Source: Heterocephalus glaber
Taxonomy: Eukaryota; Chordata; Mammalia; Rodentia; Bathyergidae
Assembly (NCBI RefSeq): GCF_000247695.1
Contig: NW_004624795.1
Location: 6,467,125-6,531,124 of the forward strand
Length of the DNA stretch: 64,000 nt
Reading direction: 5' to 3'
Part shown: positions 33,927 through 45,019 of the stretch, in pieces
How positions within the stretch are numbered: position 1 is the first letter of the stretch
Layout of the letters: each line of letters begins with the position of its first letter
Translations under genes and position numbers: made by a program
The notes under the pieces: model-generated
Seen by the model: the letters and a program-made list of their open reading frames with translations, nothing else
Databases searched by the model: none
Told to the model about the DNA's origin: nothing

Positions 33927-34680
33927 GTTCCGCCCACTGTCCCGCTCACCTTCTCCACTGGGTGCAATTCCTAGCCCTCCTCCTGGGCCGTGCGTATTCC
34001 TGAAAAAGTCCCACGTAGACACCAAGGAGGCAGCCCTCCCTGCCTCCGCCGCCCTAGACACCTGAAGGTGGGCCCTCCGGAGGATCCAAAGCCGCAGCCC
34101 CGGGGACTCGGGCTCCAGGCAGAGAGAGACAGAGACAGAGAACGGCCCAGTAGCGGCCGAGTTTCCAACACCAGAAGCTGTTGGGAGAAAGCAATACGTT
34201 TGTGCAGAATCTCTATGTATATTCTATTTTATTAAATTAATTGAATCTAGTATATGCGGGATGTACGACATTTTGTGACTGAAGACACTTGTTCCCTTCC
34301 ACTTGTATGTGTCTCAGAATATTTTTGAGGCGAAGGCGTCTGTCTGTTGGCTATTTTAACCTAAAACAACCAGTCTAGTTATATCCCCTCTTCTTGCAAA
34401 AAAGCACAAGCTGGGACCGAGAGTGCATTGCAGCCCAACAGTGACCCACCTTCGGCGCAGAGCAAGAACCATTTTGGAAACTGTAATGTAATTTATTTTC
34501 TCTCCTTTAACCTCGTCATCGTTTTCTGTAGGGGGTAAAAAAAAAAAAACAGAAAAAGAAAAACATTTTACAAATGAAATGGAGCCTTTTTATATATACA
34601 TACATACATATCTATATATCTATATAAAATAAAGTAATTTTCCAAAATAAAAAGTTAATCACGGTCCAGAATAAAAAAGC
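33927..34680 (+). other. CACNA1G: CACNA1G 3' UTR
   Basis: Runs from the stop codon through AT-rich sequence (34190-34680), typical of a brain-gene 3' UTR. Three AATAAA hexamers cluster at 34628-34633, 34646-34651 and 34670-34675. The true cleavage site is not visible; the end is set after the last hexamer. Confidence 0.8.
34628..34675 (+). terminator. CACNA1G: CACNA1G polyadenylation signals
   Basis: Three AATAAA hexamers within 48 bases, followed about 100 bases later by a GT-rich tract that could serve as the downstream element. Confidence 0.75.
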
Positions 34681-34779
34681 AAAGGGGACGGAGAGTTAGG
34701 TACGTCCAGATGGTCACAGCAAGGCCTGGAGGTGTAGAGTGGGTGGTGGGGTGGGAAGGTCCAGGGTGTGCGTGGGTGC

Positions 34780-34780
<1 letters not shown>

Positions 34781-34822
<42 letters not shown>
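34781..34822. repeat. (GT)n microsatellite
   Basis: About 20 GT units directly 3' of the CACNA1G polyadenylation signals. Confidence 0.9.
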
Positions 34823-34826
<4 letters not shown>

Positions 34827-34969
34827 AAAACCAAATGCCTGTCCCTGGGGGGCTACAGCCTCGCTTCATCCCCCTCCACCACCATGAGGGAAAGCACCCC
34901 CAGCCTGGTGAGGCTGGGGATCAGAGGCTCCCGCTTCTATCAAAGCTGTATCACATTGCCTTAGCCAGG

Positions 34970-35075
34970 CAGCCCAGTGAATGTAATTCCAGATCAACTC
35001 TTATTTCTGCTGACAGCGATCAGCCGTGCGTTGAAAGCTGGAAATTGGCATAATGAAGCTGTTTTGGTTAATGGG
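34970..35075. promoter_or_regulatory. Candidate conserved non-coding element
   Basis: AT-rich block in a GC-rich setting, with no A-tail or target duplication. It contains AATTCCAGATCAACTC, AATTGGCATAATGAAGCTG and GGTTAATGG, reminiscent of homeodomain and other developmental factor sites. Inference only. Confidence 0.35.
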
Positions 35076-37148
35076 GCGGTTGAGGCGGGAGACGGCCTCA
35101 GCTGCTGGGATCTGAAGCTGTTGGGGGGGTGTGCGTCTGGGTTTTCCTTCCCCCAGGTTTTGGGCTAGATTTTGGCCACATTCCTCCTGGCAGGGTGGGT
35201 GACAGCAGGGGCCTGGGCTTCCACCTCTGGCCTTAGGTCTCACTGCCTGCAGACAGTGAGATGAAGCTGTGTAAACAGTGGGCTACTGTCTCCCAGGGAT
35301 GCAGGGAGCAGGCCATGTCCAGGGGGAGCCCCTCGGTGGACCCTGCCAAGGTCGCTGTGGCCCAGCTGTGGAGTGGGGAGCTGGCCTCCCCCGGGTGATG
35401 AATGAATGTCAGGGTGTTTACACGTCAGCTGCTGCCTGCCCTGTGGGAACGGGCAGAGGAGGGAGGGGCCACCTCGGGTGGGAGGGGCTTCAAGGGCAGG
35501 GGTGAGTGTGTGGCCCAGAGCCACCTTTCTGATGCCACCATGGACACTGAAACCCTTGTTTCAAGAGTGACCACAGGCTCAGCCAGCTTGCTGCCTGGCA
35601 GAAACCCCCAACTCTGCCCACCCCCAACCCCTTGAACATGCCTGCTCCTCCCTGGGGCCTTCAAACCCCAGGCTGGGTTGGATTCTGGAAACCTCAACTC
35701 CATGGGTAGCTGGGGGCCCAGATGCCAGGCTGCCAGGCAGCTAGACCCGGAGGGAGGCATCTGTTGTCCAGTGTTTCCTATGCCAAGGAGAGCTTTGCTT
35801 GTTGCCCTTTGCATGGCAACAATACGGGCCCTTGAACAAAACACCTGGTTTGATCTTCCCAGGGTGTGCAGTAATTTGAAGCCAGTCCCTCTGACCGCTC
35901 AGGTGGGGACAGGAGGTGTTTATGTGCTGCCTCTTTTCTTTTTTCCTTTCTTTCTTTCTTTTTTTTTTTTTTCTAAGCAAAGCTGTATGAAATTCCTAGA
36001 GTTTTGCCACCTGGATCTGCAGATTAAGCTTTTATATCTTTATAGAATTCTGTAGCTGTCTATTCTCTGAGGGTGAGGGATTTGGGGAGGGACTCTGCGA
36101 TCTTTTATTTTCCCAGTCCTTAGAAGATTCTGGGTCAAAACGAAGCAGAACTGGACTGCTGCCCCCTCCCCTCATTTCCCATCCCTGCCTGTGTCATTTA
36201 GGGTGACTCTTAGCATGCCTTCTTCTCTCTGGGGTCCCCTTCCCCTGGTCCCCTTTTCCCAGTAGGAGCTGAGGGAGCTTGCTGGGTGCTGGCCATGTAA
36301 ACCTGGTGGGAAAGAAAAGGCTTCTGCTCCCTCCTCCACCCTCACCAGAGGACCAGAGCATCTCTGGAAGGAGGCAGTGCCCGGAGGGGGCATCCAGGCC
36401 GTGATGTGGAAATATTAATAGCAGAGTCAGCGTGGCTCTTTGGGCTACTTAGAGAACTATGACCTCCCCAGCAATGCAGTCTTTATCAGTGATGGACACT
36501 GCTGGGTCTCAGGGAAAGGTTTGAACAGTAGTAATCATAATGCTAATGCTACCTTCATGATGCTTGGTTATTGGAAATGGGGCGGGGGTGTCTGAAGAAG
36601 GCTGGAGTGAGTGAGGGGGAGCAGTCTCGGATGAGGACTTCCGGGCCAGGCTGGGAACTGCCTGGGGGCTTCTGGGATGGGGGGGGGCTTGGGAGCTATG
36701 AACAACTACCCTGTCGCCTTTTCCCTCAGTCCTGTCCTTGGGGTCCAGAGGAAATTGTGTCAACAGCATCAGGCCCCCATCTCAGGCTTGGTGGCTTCTG
36801 CTTCCTCCACCCCCAAGCTCCAGGAAAAGGTCTATCTGGGGGTGGGGGACTGGGAAGAGGAGTGAGCTGGTGCTAAAAACAAACCTGAGGCTCATACATG
36901 GTCTCTCACACACTGCTCACGCACCCTAGCAGGGCAAGTGCCGCTGCTAGCATTTTCCTATGCAGCAGTGGGTTCTAGAGGTTAGGGGACTTCTTGCCCA
37001 AGGTCACACAGCCAGGAGATGGCAGAGCTGAGTTTTGACCCTCGTGCTGGACAACCTACAGTCTCCACCACCCCAGCCTGTTCTTACTGTGGAGGGGACG
37101 GACGAGGCATGCTGGGAAGACAATTGTGTTTACCAAATGAAAAGGGCT

Positions 37149-37231
37149 GGGGCTGGGGATTTAGCTCAGTGGTTCCGCCGCCTGCCTCACAAGTGCACGT
37201 CCCAAGTTCGATCCCTGGTACCAAAAAAAAA
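37149..37231 (+). repeat. ID-like SINE
   Basis: Near-consensus copy: GGGGATTTAGCTCAGTGGTT A-box region, GTTCGATCCC B-box, GGTACC plus A-tail. Flanked by a perfect 14-bp duplication (AAATGAAAAGGGCT at 37135-37148 and 37232-37245), so recent. Confidence 0.92.
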
Positions 37232-38613
37232 AAATGAAAAGGGCTTACAAGAGAGTGAGGGGACCTTTCCCCAAAGGAGTCACATTCCTGTTTGTAGAAA
37301 CCTACATACATTCCCAGTGTGGCACACCCAGGGGCGCAGGGGGACCCACAGCCTCCGCCTAGTGGGATACCAGCCTTTGATGACAGGGAATGGAGGAGAA
37401 GGTGTCCCTCAGCACCAGGTATCCCTCAACCTCAGGTGCATGTTGAAGCGCAGGCCAAGGTGCACTTTGCCCTTGAAGCATGACTCCTGCTCCTTCCCCC
37501 GCTGTCACTCCCTTCTCCCTTTCTGTCCTCTAACACCACCCCACCCAGTCCCCACCCACTGTTCAAACAGCTTTCACCTCCATCTTCACCCCTAGTCCCC
37601 ACTCACCCCAGCCTGGTGCCCTGAGACCTCTTTCCTACTCTCCTGGGCCACCTGAGCGGCCCAACCTGCTGGGCCATGCCCATGACAGCAATGCAGTTAA
37701 GGGTGTCAGACACCAGGAGGCAGCACAAGGCACCCTTGCCTGGCGCCACCTATGCTTCTCCAGCAAAGGGACCAAGCCAGGGAGAGGATTCCTTCTCCAG
37801 GAGACAGAGATGCTCTGTCTAACCCCAAAAGGAGAAGACAGGCTTGCAGGGCCGAGTTGGGATGCCTGGACAGAACCCCAGCCGCCCAATCCCTGCCTAG
37901 GGCCCATGGACTCAGGACAGGTCCAGGATAGTGTGGTTGTGGACTGGCATCCTACTCCGGGACAGGGCAAGGAAGCTGCTCAGGAAACCCCAGGAGAGAA
38001 TTCTGTGTCGCTTAGCCAGGTGTGGGACCTCATTAAAGTTCACTTTGAAAACTCCAGGACAGGGTGCAGCCGCCCAGCCCCCTCCTGCTTGCCCATCAGG
38101 TGGGGAGCAGGCTCTGGCAGAGGGGAGCCAGGGCAGCTGCACCGGCTGGGGTCTGGAGGACAGGGGACAGAAGGAGTGCTTCCAGCTTTCCAGGACCATA
38201 GTGGCTCAAAGGAGTGAGGCATGACTTTGCTTTCCTCAGCCCACCACACCTCTGTCCCGTGAGCTCCAACCTGACTGCTGCGTGACAGCCTTGTTCCTGG
38301 GTCTCCCCATCCTCGCGCTCTGCTTTCTTCTCCCTGCCTTTGTGCCCGCTTTGAGCCGTACCTTACAGCAATCTTATCTCGCCATCTCCTGTCAGGAAAT
38401 CCTGGTGCTGGGCCCCTGGGGAATGCTCACTGCAGGGAGAGGCACAGCGCAAGCTCCTGCATCCAGGCTGGAGCTGCAGTAAGTGGGAAGGGAGCTTGGG
38501 GTATGGATCGCTAAGGTGGAGGGGAAGTTTGATCCATCTCTTTGCTGAAGCCTAACCCACAAGGGCTTTATTGCTCTCTCAGCATCCCTCCAGCTAGGTC
38601 CATCTTGGTTTTA

Positions 38614-38711
38614 TTTTATTTATTTATTTATTTTTTTGGTACTGGGGATTGAACTCCAGTCCTTGCGCTTGTGCAGCAGGCAGCAAAACCTCTGAGCTAA
38701 ATCCCCAGCCC
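38614..38711 (-). repeat. ID-like SINE with (ATTT)n tail
   Basis: Minus-strand copy with GGATTTAGCTCAGAGG and an AAAT-repeat tail, between 15-bp duplications (TCCATCTTGGTTTTA at 38599-38613 and 38712-38726). Confidence 0.9.
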
Positions 38712-39126
38712 TCCATCTTGGTTTTAAAAAATCAAAAGCAGAATGGCCAGTGCCCACATAGTGGCCTTGCTAATCATGACCTCTTCTTAGGAAACAGGAT
38801 ACTCATTTAGTCAGTCAACAAACATTTCATATAGACTAACAGTGGTTATAGTAGAAGAAGGGGGTATGCAGAGGAAGGGTCCTGGCCTAGGGTTGGGGTG
38901 GGAGTCTTGAGCAAGATCTTGAAGGGTGAGTAGTTCACTAGTGCAAGAGGGAAGTGGGGTGCAGGGAATCTTGACATGGGCTGGACAGGCTGCAGCAGCT
39001 GAGGGTGCAGAACAGGCTTGGGCACTGCGTCAGGTGAGCTCTGTGGCTGTGGGCAGCTTTAGGTGTCTCAAGGCCTCAGTTTCTTGCTCTGGGTGCAGGG
39101 GAGAACCAGACAATGAACATCCTAGA

Positions 39127-39567
39127 TGTAAGACCGAGGGCCTTACCAAATGCTCTGAGGAGCTGACTGCAGCGAAGAACACACGGGAAGGAACACACCG
39201 GACAAGTTGGAAAGTAAAACAGACCTTTATTAGTCTGGCCAGACGGCATTCCCAAAGCAAAGTAGCTTAGAGAGGCAACTGGCTCAGAGTCCGAAGCTGT
39301 TTTTATAGGGGGTCTCAGGGGAAGTTGACAAGCAGAAATACAAAAGCGGAGGAGAGAGATAAAACAGACCTTTTACAGATTGTCCTTAAGATAACATATT
39401 CAGATATGGAGTTGGGCAAGCATGACGGAACACTACGCACACACAGACCTTCCTGGCACAACAACAAGCACATCCCTGGAACTCGATGTCTACCTGGTGA
39501 TCCGTAACAGAAGCAGACAAGTTGGGGCCCTATTACAAAGATGGAGTAACTGTTGTTCAGTCTTACA
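39127..39567 (-). repeat. 3' LTR of the provirus
   Basis: 441-bp LTR bounded by TG...CA inside the 8-bp terminal inverted repeat. On the minus strand it has a CTATAAAAA TATA-like box (plus coordinates about 39300-39308) and an AATAAA signal (39226-39231) about 70 bases downstream, the usual U3-R layout. Transcription would run away from ABCC3. Confidence 0.92.
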
Positions 39568-39590
39568 TTCCCCACTGATTTTTCCCGTAG
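39568..39590 (-). other. Polypurine tract of the provirus
   Basis: Minus strand reads GGGAAAAATCAGTGGGGAA directly before the LTR's TGTAAGAC, the expected place for plus-strand priming. Two pyrimidines interrupt the tract. Confidence 0.75.
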
Positions 39591-39600
39591 CTGTGTAATC

Positions 39601-41510
39601 TTATACAGCGTTATCTTGGTATTCTTGCCTCCATCTTTGTTCTTCTTCATCTAGCTCACTTAAAGGATGATATTTGGCCTGTTGATTCAAAATCATTAGG
39701 CGAACAGATCCTATCTGGGCCTTTACATAGGCCATAAGTTTATTAATAATGCATGGGCCAAAAGTCAAAGCTAGTAACAAGATTAACAGGGGTCCAGCAA
39801 GGGCAGAAACAAGGGTAGTAATCCAGGGAGACCAGTTAAACATTGACTGGAACCATCCCTCCTGTTTTATCAATCTATTATAATTTTCTTGTAGATGTTT
39901 ATTTACAGTGGCCAGAGTTTCTCTTATTATTCCAGATTTGTTAGCATAATAGCAACATTGCTCTCCTAGGGCTGCACATAGCCCTCCCTCTTTCATAAAT
40001 CCGAGGTCAAGTCCTCGGCGGTTTTGAAGGACCATCTCAGCCAGAGAATCAACTTGTTTTTCCAAATGAGACACTGACTCAGTAAGTAGGCCTAAGTCTA
40101 TTGTTACCTGTTGGGCGAGGGTTTTGAAATTAAAGTCTCGCAGTCCTATTGCGGTCACACCCAGAGCCGCTGATCCCGCAATGCCTGCTGCAGTTAACAC
40201 AGGAATCAATGCTGGGTGGCGCTTCTCTCGGGTGTGTGCTCTCTTAGCTAGGTATTCCCAACCCTGGTCTTCTCCATATATAGGGACTTGGGGTAAGATG
40301 TGGACCATTACACATACCTCAAGTTCCTGATTGAGGACTGTCATGGATAAACAGGGAGTTATACCATTTGTACCTGCCCACCATGCATTGTTTCCAGCTT
40401 TTAAATATTTTTCATTACTGACAGTTGGTGTCTGATAAGAACATATACTGTCCAGATAAGATGATATAACACTTGGATTTTTAACACATAACCCTTTTCC
40501 TTTTATATCCCCAGTTGACAACCTCGGTTGTTTCCAATCACACTCATTCTGGTCAGCTTCTGAGAAGGTGCCGTTTACTGCCAACCCTACATAATACGGG
40601 GGATGTGGACTCAAACACAGCCAACACCCTTGGGTAAGATTGAAGCTAGACTCATTTAACAGGGTGTACATGGCATCCAGGGGTTTTAGGTATGGTTGGA
40701 TTGGAGATTCAGGAGCAACTAATGACACATTATAGGTTCCTTTTGCCTTTTCTTTTTCTTGGGGGCCAGGGACCCTATAAATGTTGCCTACCTGTTTAGG
40801 CGGTACTATTACTGGGCTTCGCTGGATGAGGAGGTCAGTCATAGGGTCCTTTCCACCCACATAGAGTCCCACTGTCCAGGATTTTCCTTTTTCCCAATCT
40901 TTATATGGATTTTGCCATTGTTTTAAGGTTAGATTGATGGGATTACATTTTCCTTTGGAACATGAACCACTTGGTGTTTGTCGTTCCAAGGCCAAATACG
41001 CATCATCATTTTTCCACGGGGCAATAGATTCGCAACCTCAATGATGACAGTGGTTTCCTGGTCCCCCATTGCACCTTTTATTTTTCCCTATGGGGCAGGC
41101 ATAAATATCTGTGTCTTGGAGGTTTTTTTCCAACTTATCATCTATTCCACACCTCCCTCCGCAGCCCCCTTTACCCATCTTTCCGGATGAAACTTTACCC
41201 TTTGATCCACCCCCCCACCACTAACGATTGGAAGCCCCAGAGAACACAGGTCTATAATAAAATGGGGCTGTCTATCAGTAGTAATGGTGGCAATGAGAGC
41301 TCCTGTTAAGGCATTTTTCAAGGACCAAGTCCAGTTCTGGGGAGTGTGGCTGGACAACACCAGCTGGCGTCTAGATCCCCCTTCCATTGGGGCTGGTAAG
41401 AACAGTACCCCCAAGAACCCACATATTGTCCAAACTAGTCTTTGATCAAATCTTATCTTGGGGGGGGTCCTTTGTGTTCCTTTGTGATCGATCTGCCATG
41501 TTGACGTCGC
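39601..41510 (-). pseudogene. env: Proviral env (broken)
   Basis: Envelope gene. The longest open part (39601-40995) covers the C-terminal half of SU and all of TM. It shows a CWLC motif in SU, a furin-type REKR cleavage site, a hydrophobic fusion peptide, the LQNRRGLDLGFMKEGG region followed by CX6CC (CAALGEQCC), and a membrane anchor (LVSALAGPLLILLLALTFG) with a short cytoplasmic tail. Upstream, the signal peptide and SU N-terminus are recognisable but broken: a run of eight C at 41460-41467 shifts the frame just after the likely start, a second frame change lies near 41140-41160, and an in-frame TGA sits at 41038-41040. As written it cannot give a complete envelope. The start overlaps the end of pol, as in gammaretroviruses. 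Confidence 0.9.
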
Positions 41511-44500
41511 TTCCTCTGGGGGTGCTGCCTTTAAATGGCTGTGGTGGATCCAGGCAGAGTGTCCAGCTACCTTCACTGCTGAGGGAGTAACCAGGACGAT
41601 GGGAAATGGTCCCTTCCAGTGGGGTTCAAGGGTCATGGAGTCAAACCTGCAAATGAAAACCAAATCCCCTGGCTTATAGGGTAAGGGTTGCAAAGGTTTT
41701 TCACTGGGACCAGGCATAGTTTTTCTCAGCTTATCATGTAGCTCTGATTGAAGCTGATGGACTGCTTTTAGGGACTTAAGGAGTTGGAGGTGGGAAAGTC
41801 TTTCCTTTAACTCCAAATCAACCAGAGGGATGATCAGGGGAGATCACCCATAAATGATCTGGAAGGGTGACAGATTTAGAGGCGGCTTAGGGATACACTG
41901 GGTACGAAGGAGGGGAAAGGGGAGAAGTTCTACCCAACCTTGTTCAGTCTCCAGGCATAATTTAGTTAGAACCTCTTTTAAGGTTCGATTTGCTCTTTCT
42001 ACTTGTCCTGAACTCTGAGGCCTATAAGCACAATGCAAATTCCATTTTATCCCTAAAGCTTTACTGATGAATTGAGATAATTTAGCCGTAAAGGCTGGGG
42101 CATTGTCAGACCCCAGAGCTAAGGGCAAGCCAAAACGAGGAATTATTTCTGTCAAGAGCCTTTTGATGGTTACCTTGGCTGTCTCTCTCTTAGTAGGAAA
42201 GGCTTCTATCCATCCTGAAAAAGTATCTACAAAGACTAATAAGTACTTGTACCCATACATGCCGGGTTTCATTTCAGTAAAATCCAATTCCCAATGTTCT
42301 CCTGGAGTTAATCCTCTATATTGGACCCCTGGGGGTCCGGTCATCCAGTTTGTGTTTATCTTGATACAGGTGGGACATCGTCTCGCTAGGTCTTTGGCCT
42401 TTTGTGCCATTCCCTTGCTGATGAAATGGGGTCGCAGAGCGGCCATCATTCTTTTCTCACCAAGGTGGGTGGACCCATGCAGTTCTTGTAGCAGTGTGTC
42501 TGCTACAGCAGCTGGGAGCACCACTTTTCCATCCTTGGTCATCCGCCATTCATGTTTACCTTGGGTCCACCGCTTTTTGGTCATTTCCACCATTTCTTCA
42601 TCTGTGTACTCTGGTTTCTCTGGCAGCACCAATGTGGGGAGGAGAACCATCTGTTTCCCCACTGACTTTTGGGCAGCCTGTTTTGCTGCCAGATAAGCTG
42701 CATTATTACCAATCACCTCAGGGCTAGCTCCCTTTTGATGCCCATGGACATGGATGATAGCAACTTCTCGTGGTAGCCAAATAGCTTGTAACAATGTCAA
42801 TATCTCAGTTTTATTTTTAATTGTCTTTCCTTCAGAGGTCAGTAGCCCTCGGTTTTGATAAATTTCCCCATGCACATGGGCAGTGGCAAAGGGATAACAG
42901 CTGTCCGTGAAAATATTTATTCTTTTACCTTTACCTAGTTCTAGAGCCTTGGTCAGAGCAATCAACTCAGCCTTTTGTACTGACATCCCTTGGGGCAGCC
43001 CTTGCTCCCATTCCACTTGTTGGTCCTGGTTGACCACCACCACCTCGGCATATCGTACTCCATTACGCACGAAGCTGCACACATCAGTATAGAATGTGAC
43101 CTCCACCTGGGGGAGGGCCTGGTCCGTTAAATCCGGATGCCCTCCCCATAAATTTTCAAGGGTCTCAAGGCAATCATGGATGGGCATCTGTTCGTCGGAC
43201 TCTGGGAGTAAGGTAGCAGGGTTGAGGCTAGCAGTGGTGGCAAACTTGATGCACAGCTGCTCCAGTAGGAGTCCTTGGTATTGCAACAATCTGGCATTAG
43301 ATAGCCACTTGCTAGGGGAGCTGTTTAATAAGGGCTCAATGGCACGGGGAGTGACTAAAGTCAAATCCTGTCCGAATGTCAGTTTGTCAGCCTCTCCGGT
43401 TAGAGCAGCTGCTGCTGCTACAATCCTCAGACAGGTGGGCCACCCTCGAGCCACTGGGTCTAGGCTTTTCGAGAGGTATGCCATCAGCTGCTTCCATGGT
43501 CCCAAAGGCTGAGTTATGACTCCCTTAGCTACCCCGTTCTTCTCTGCTATATACAGAGTGAAGGGCTTAGTTATGGCTGGCAATGCCAGGGTTGGTGCTG
43601 AAGCAAGCGTAGTTTTAAGCAGTTGGAATGCCTGCTGGCAAGCCTCAGTCCATTCAAGGGGTGTGTCTCCCCCCACAGTGGCTTCGTGCAGGGGTTTGGC
43701 AATTTCAGCAAAACCTGGGATCCAAATTCTGCAATACCCGATTGCCCCTAGGAATTCATGCACCTGTTTCTTTGAGCTTGGTTCTGGAATCTGGAGAATT
43801 GCTGATACCTATGATTCTGCCAGCCTCCTCTTCCCTTCCTCAAGAATATAGCCCAAGCAGGTTACCTTGGTCTGGAAAAGCTGAGCTTTTTTCCAGGACA
43901 CCCGATATACCAGGTCTTGGAGAACTTCCAGGAGGCCCTCGGTGGCCACAAGACATTCTTCACTGGTTGAAGTTGCCACTAGGAGGTCATCTACATATTG
44001 AAGAATAGTTGCTTGGGGAAAAACTCTCCTTACCTCTCGTAAATCTTTGCTGAGAGCTTCCCCAAACAGAGTGGAAGAGTTCTTGAATCCCTGTGGCAGC
44101 CGGGTCCATGTCAGCTGTCTGGTAGTCCCAGTGTCTGGGTCAGTCCACTCGAAGGCAAAGAGGGGTTGGCTCACTGGTGCCAGAGGTATGCTGAAAAATG
44201 CATCTTTAAGGTCTGAATACCACACATGGGCACGAGGGATGAGACTCAGCAGAGTATAGGGGTTTGGTACTGTTGGGTGGATGGTCTCCACCCGGCTGTT
44301 CACCTCCTGCAAATCTTGTACTGGTCTGAAGTCTGAGGTGCCAGGCTTCTTCACAGGAAGCAGGGGAGTATTCCAGGCTGACTGGCAAGGGACCAAGATG
44401 CCGGCCTCTTGGAGTCGGTGAATGTGCTTAGAGATTCCCACCTTGGCCTCCAGCTGGAGGGGGTATTGTCGCACACGGATGGGGGCAGCAGAGGCCAGCA

Positions 44501-44729
44501 ACTGGACCATCACTGGGGCATGGTGGTTGGCCAGCCCAGATGGATTGGTTTCAGCCCATACCCTGGGAAACTTTTTCTGAAGGTAGTCCCATTTTTGTTT
44601 GGGGGGCTCTGCACCCTCCTTTAGCAATCTAAATTCATCTTCTAGGGGAACTGTCACCATAATGGCGGAGGGTGGCTTAAGCTCGAAGGTCCCTCTTTCA
44701 GGCTCAAAGGAAATAATAGCCCCCAACTT
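41511..44729 (-). pseudogene. pol: Proviral pol: reverse transcriptase, RNase H, integrase (broken)
   Basis: One reading frame interrupted by two internal stops: TAG at 43809-43811 within reverse transcriptase and TGA at 41844-41846 within integrase. A third stop (TGA 44730-44732) separates it from protease. Motifs in order: polymerase LPQGF and YVDD (around 44010); RNase H with YTD, an AEL Glu and a FTDS Asp; integrase HX3H and CX2C zinc motif; the D, D, E core (LDF, GSDN, QVERANR); and a C-terminal GPF module at 41600-41640. In RNase H, the position I would expect for the fourth catalytic Asp reads Tyr (IGNNAAYLAAK). The stops are single-base type, in otherwise well-preserved sequence. Confidence 0.92.
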
Positions 44730-44970
44730 TCATAGCAAGTCTCTTCCCAGCAACAGGTACGGGCACTCAGGGATAACTAAGAAGGAATGGGAGATGGTGC
44801 CTTTTCCTAGATTCACAGTCCATCTAGTGGTCCAAGGGTAGGAGGCCACTTTCCCAGTGGCTCCAGTAATGGAGGTTTTTGTGGAAGTGAGGGGTCCAAG
44901 GGGGGTCTTCAAGACAGAGTGGGCTGCACCAGTGTCCACAAGGAACTGACCATCTGTTCCCCCATCTCCG
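44730..44970 (-). pseudogene. pro: Proviral protease
   Basis: Aspartic protease with the active-site triplet in FLVDTGAAHSVL and the C-terminal LLLGRDLL motif, about 75 codons seen. It ends at an in-frame TGA (44730-44732) before reverse transcriptase. A one-base frame change near 44970 separates it from the gag/pol junction. Confidence 0.88.
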
Positions 44971-45019
44971 AAGTCACCATAGGCTCACTAGGGTTGAGTG
45001 GCCATGAGCCTTGGCCCCG

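Larger units (their letters stand above)
1..34680 (+). other. CACNA1G: CACNA1G gene, 3' part (Cav3.1 T-type calcium channel)
   Basis: The gene encodes the pore-forming alpha-1G subunit of the low-voltage-activated T-type calcium channel in the plasma membrane, which drives pacemaking and burst firing in neurons and heart. The window starts inside the intron before exon 10 and contains exons 10-38. Joined conceptually, they give domain II (S2-S6), the II-III loop, domain III, the short III-IV linker, domain IV and the cytoplasmic C-terminus. S4 segments with regularly spaced Arg/Lys lie in exons 11, 21/22 and 29/30. The pore residues seen are Glu in domain II (TQEDW), Asp in III (SKDGW) and Asp in IV (TGDNW), which is the T-type EEDD pattern rather than the EEEE of L-type channels. 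Every exon boundary is GT-AG and phase-compatible, with no stop or frameshift, so the gene looks functional. Exon numbers are from memory of the human gene. They fit because the 69-bp and 54-bp cassettes fall exactly at 14 and 26. Cav3.2 or Cav3.3 are less likely from overall similarity and from ABCC3 lying next door. Confidence 0.97.
34823..39121. other. Intergenic region between CACNA1G and the provirus
   Basis: No protein-coding gene is recognised. It holds an AT-rich candidate conserved element just 3' of CACNA1G (34970-35075), a polypyrimidine tract (35936-35972), and two ID-like SINEs. Open frames here have no domain content. Confidence 0.6.

Noticed and set aside
35795..35825. OCT-SOX-like TTTGCATGGCAACAAT
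   Set aside because: Spacing differs from the known composite site and there is no supporting context.
42103..43851. Several plus-strand open frames across the pol region
   Set aside because: Antisense shadows of the minus-strand proviral pol; they have no domains of their own.
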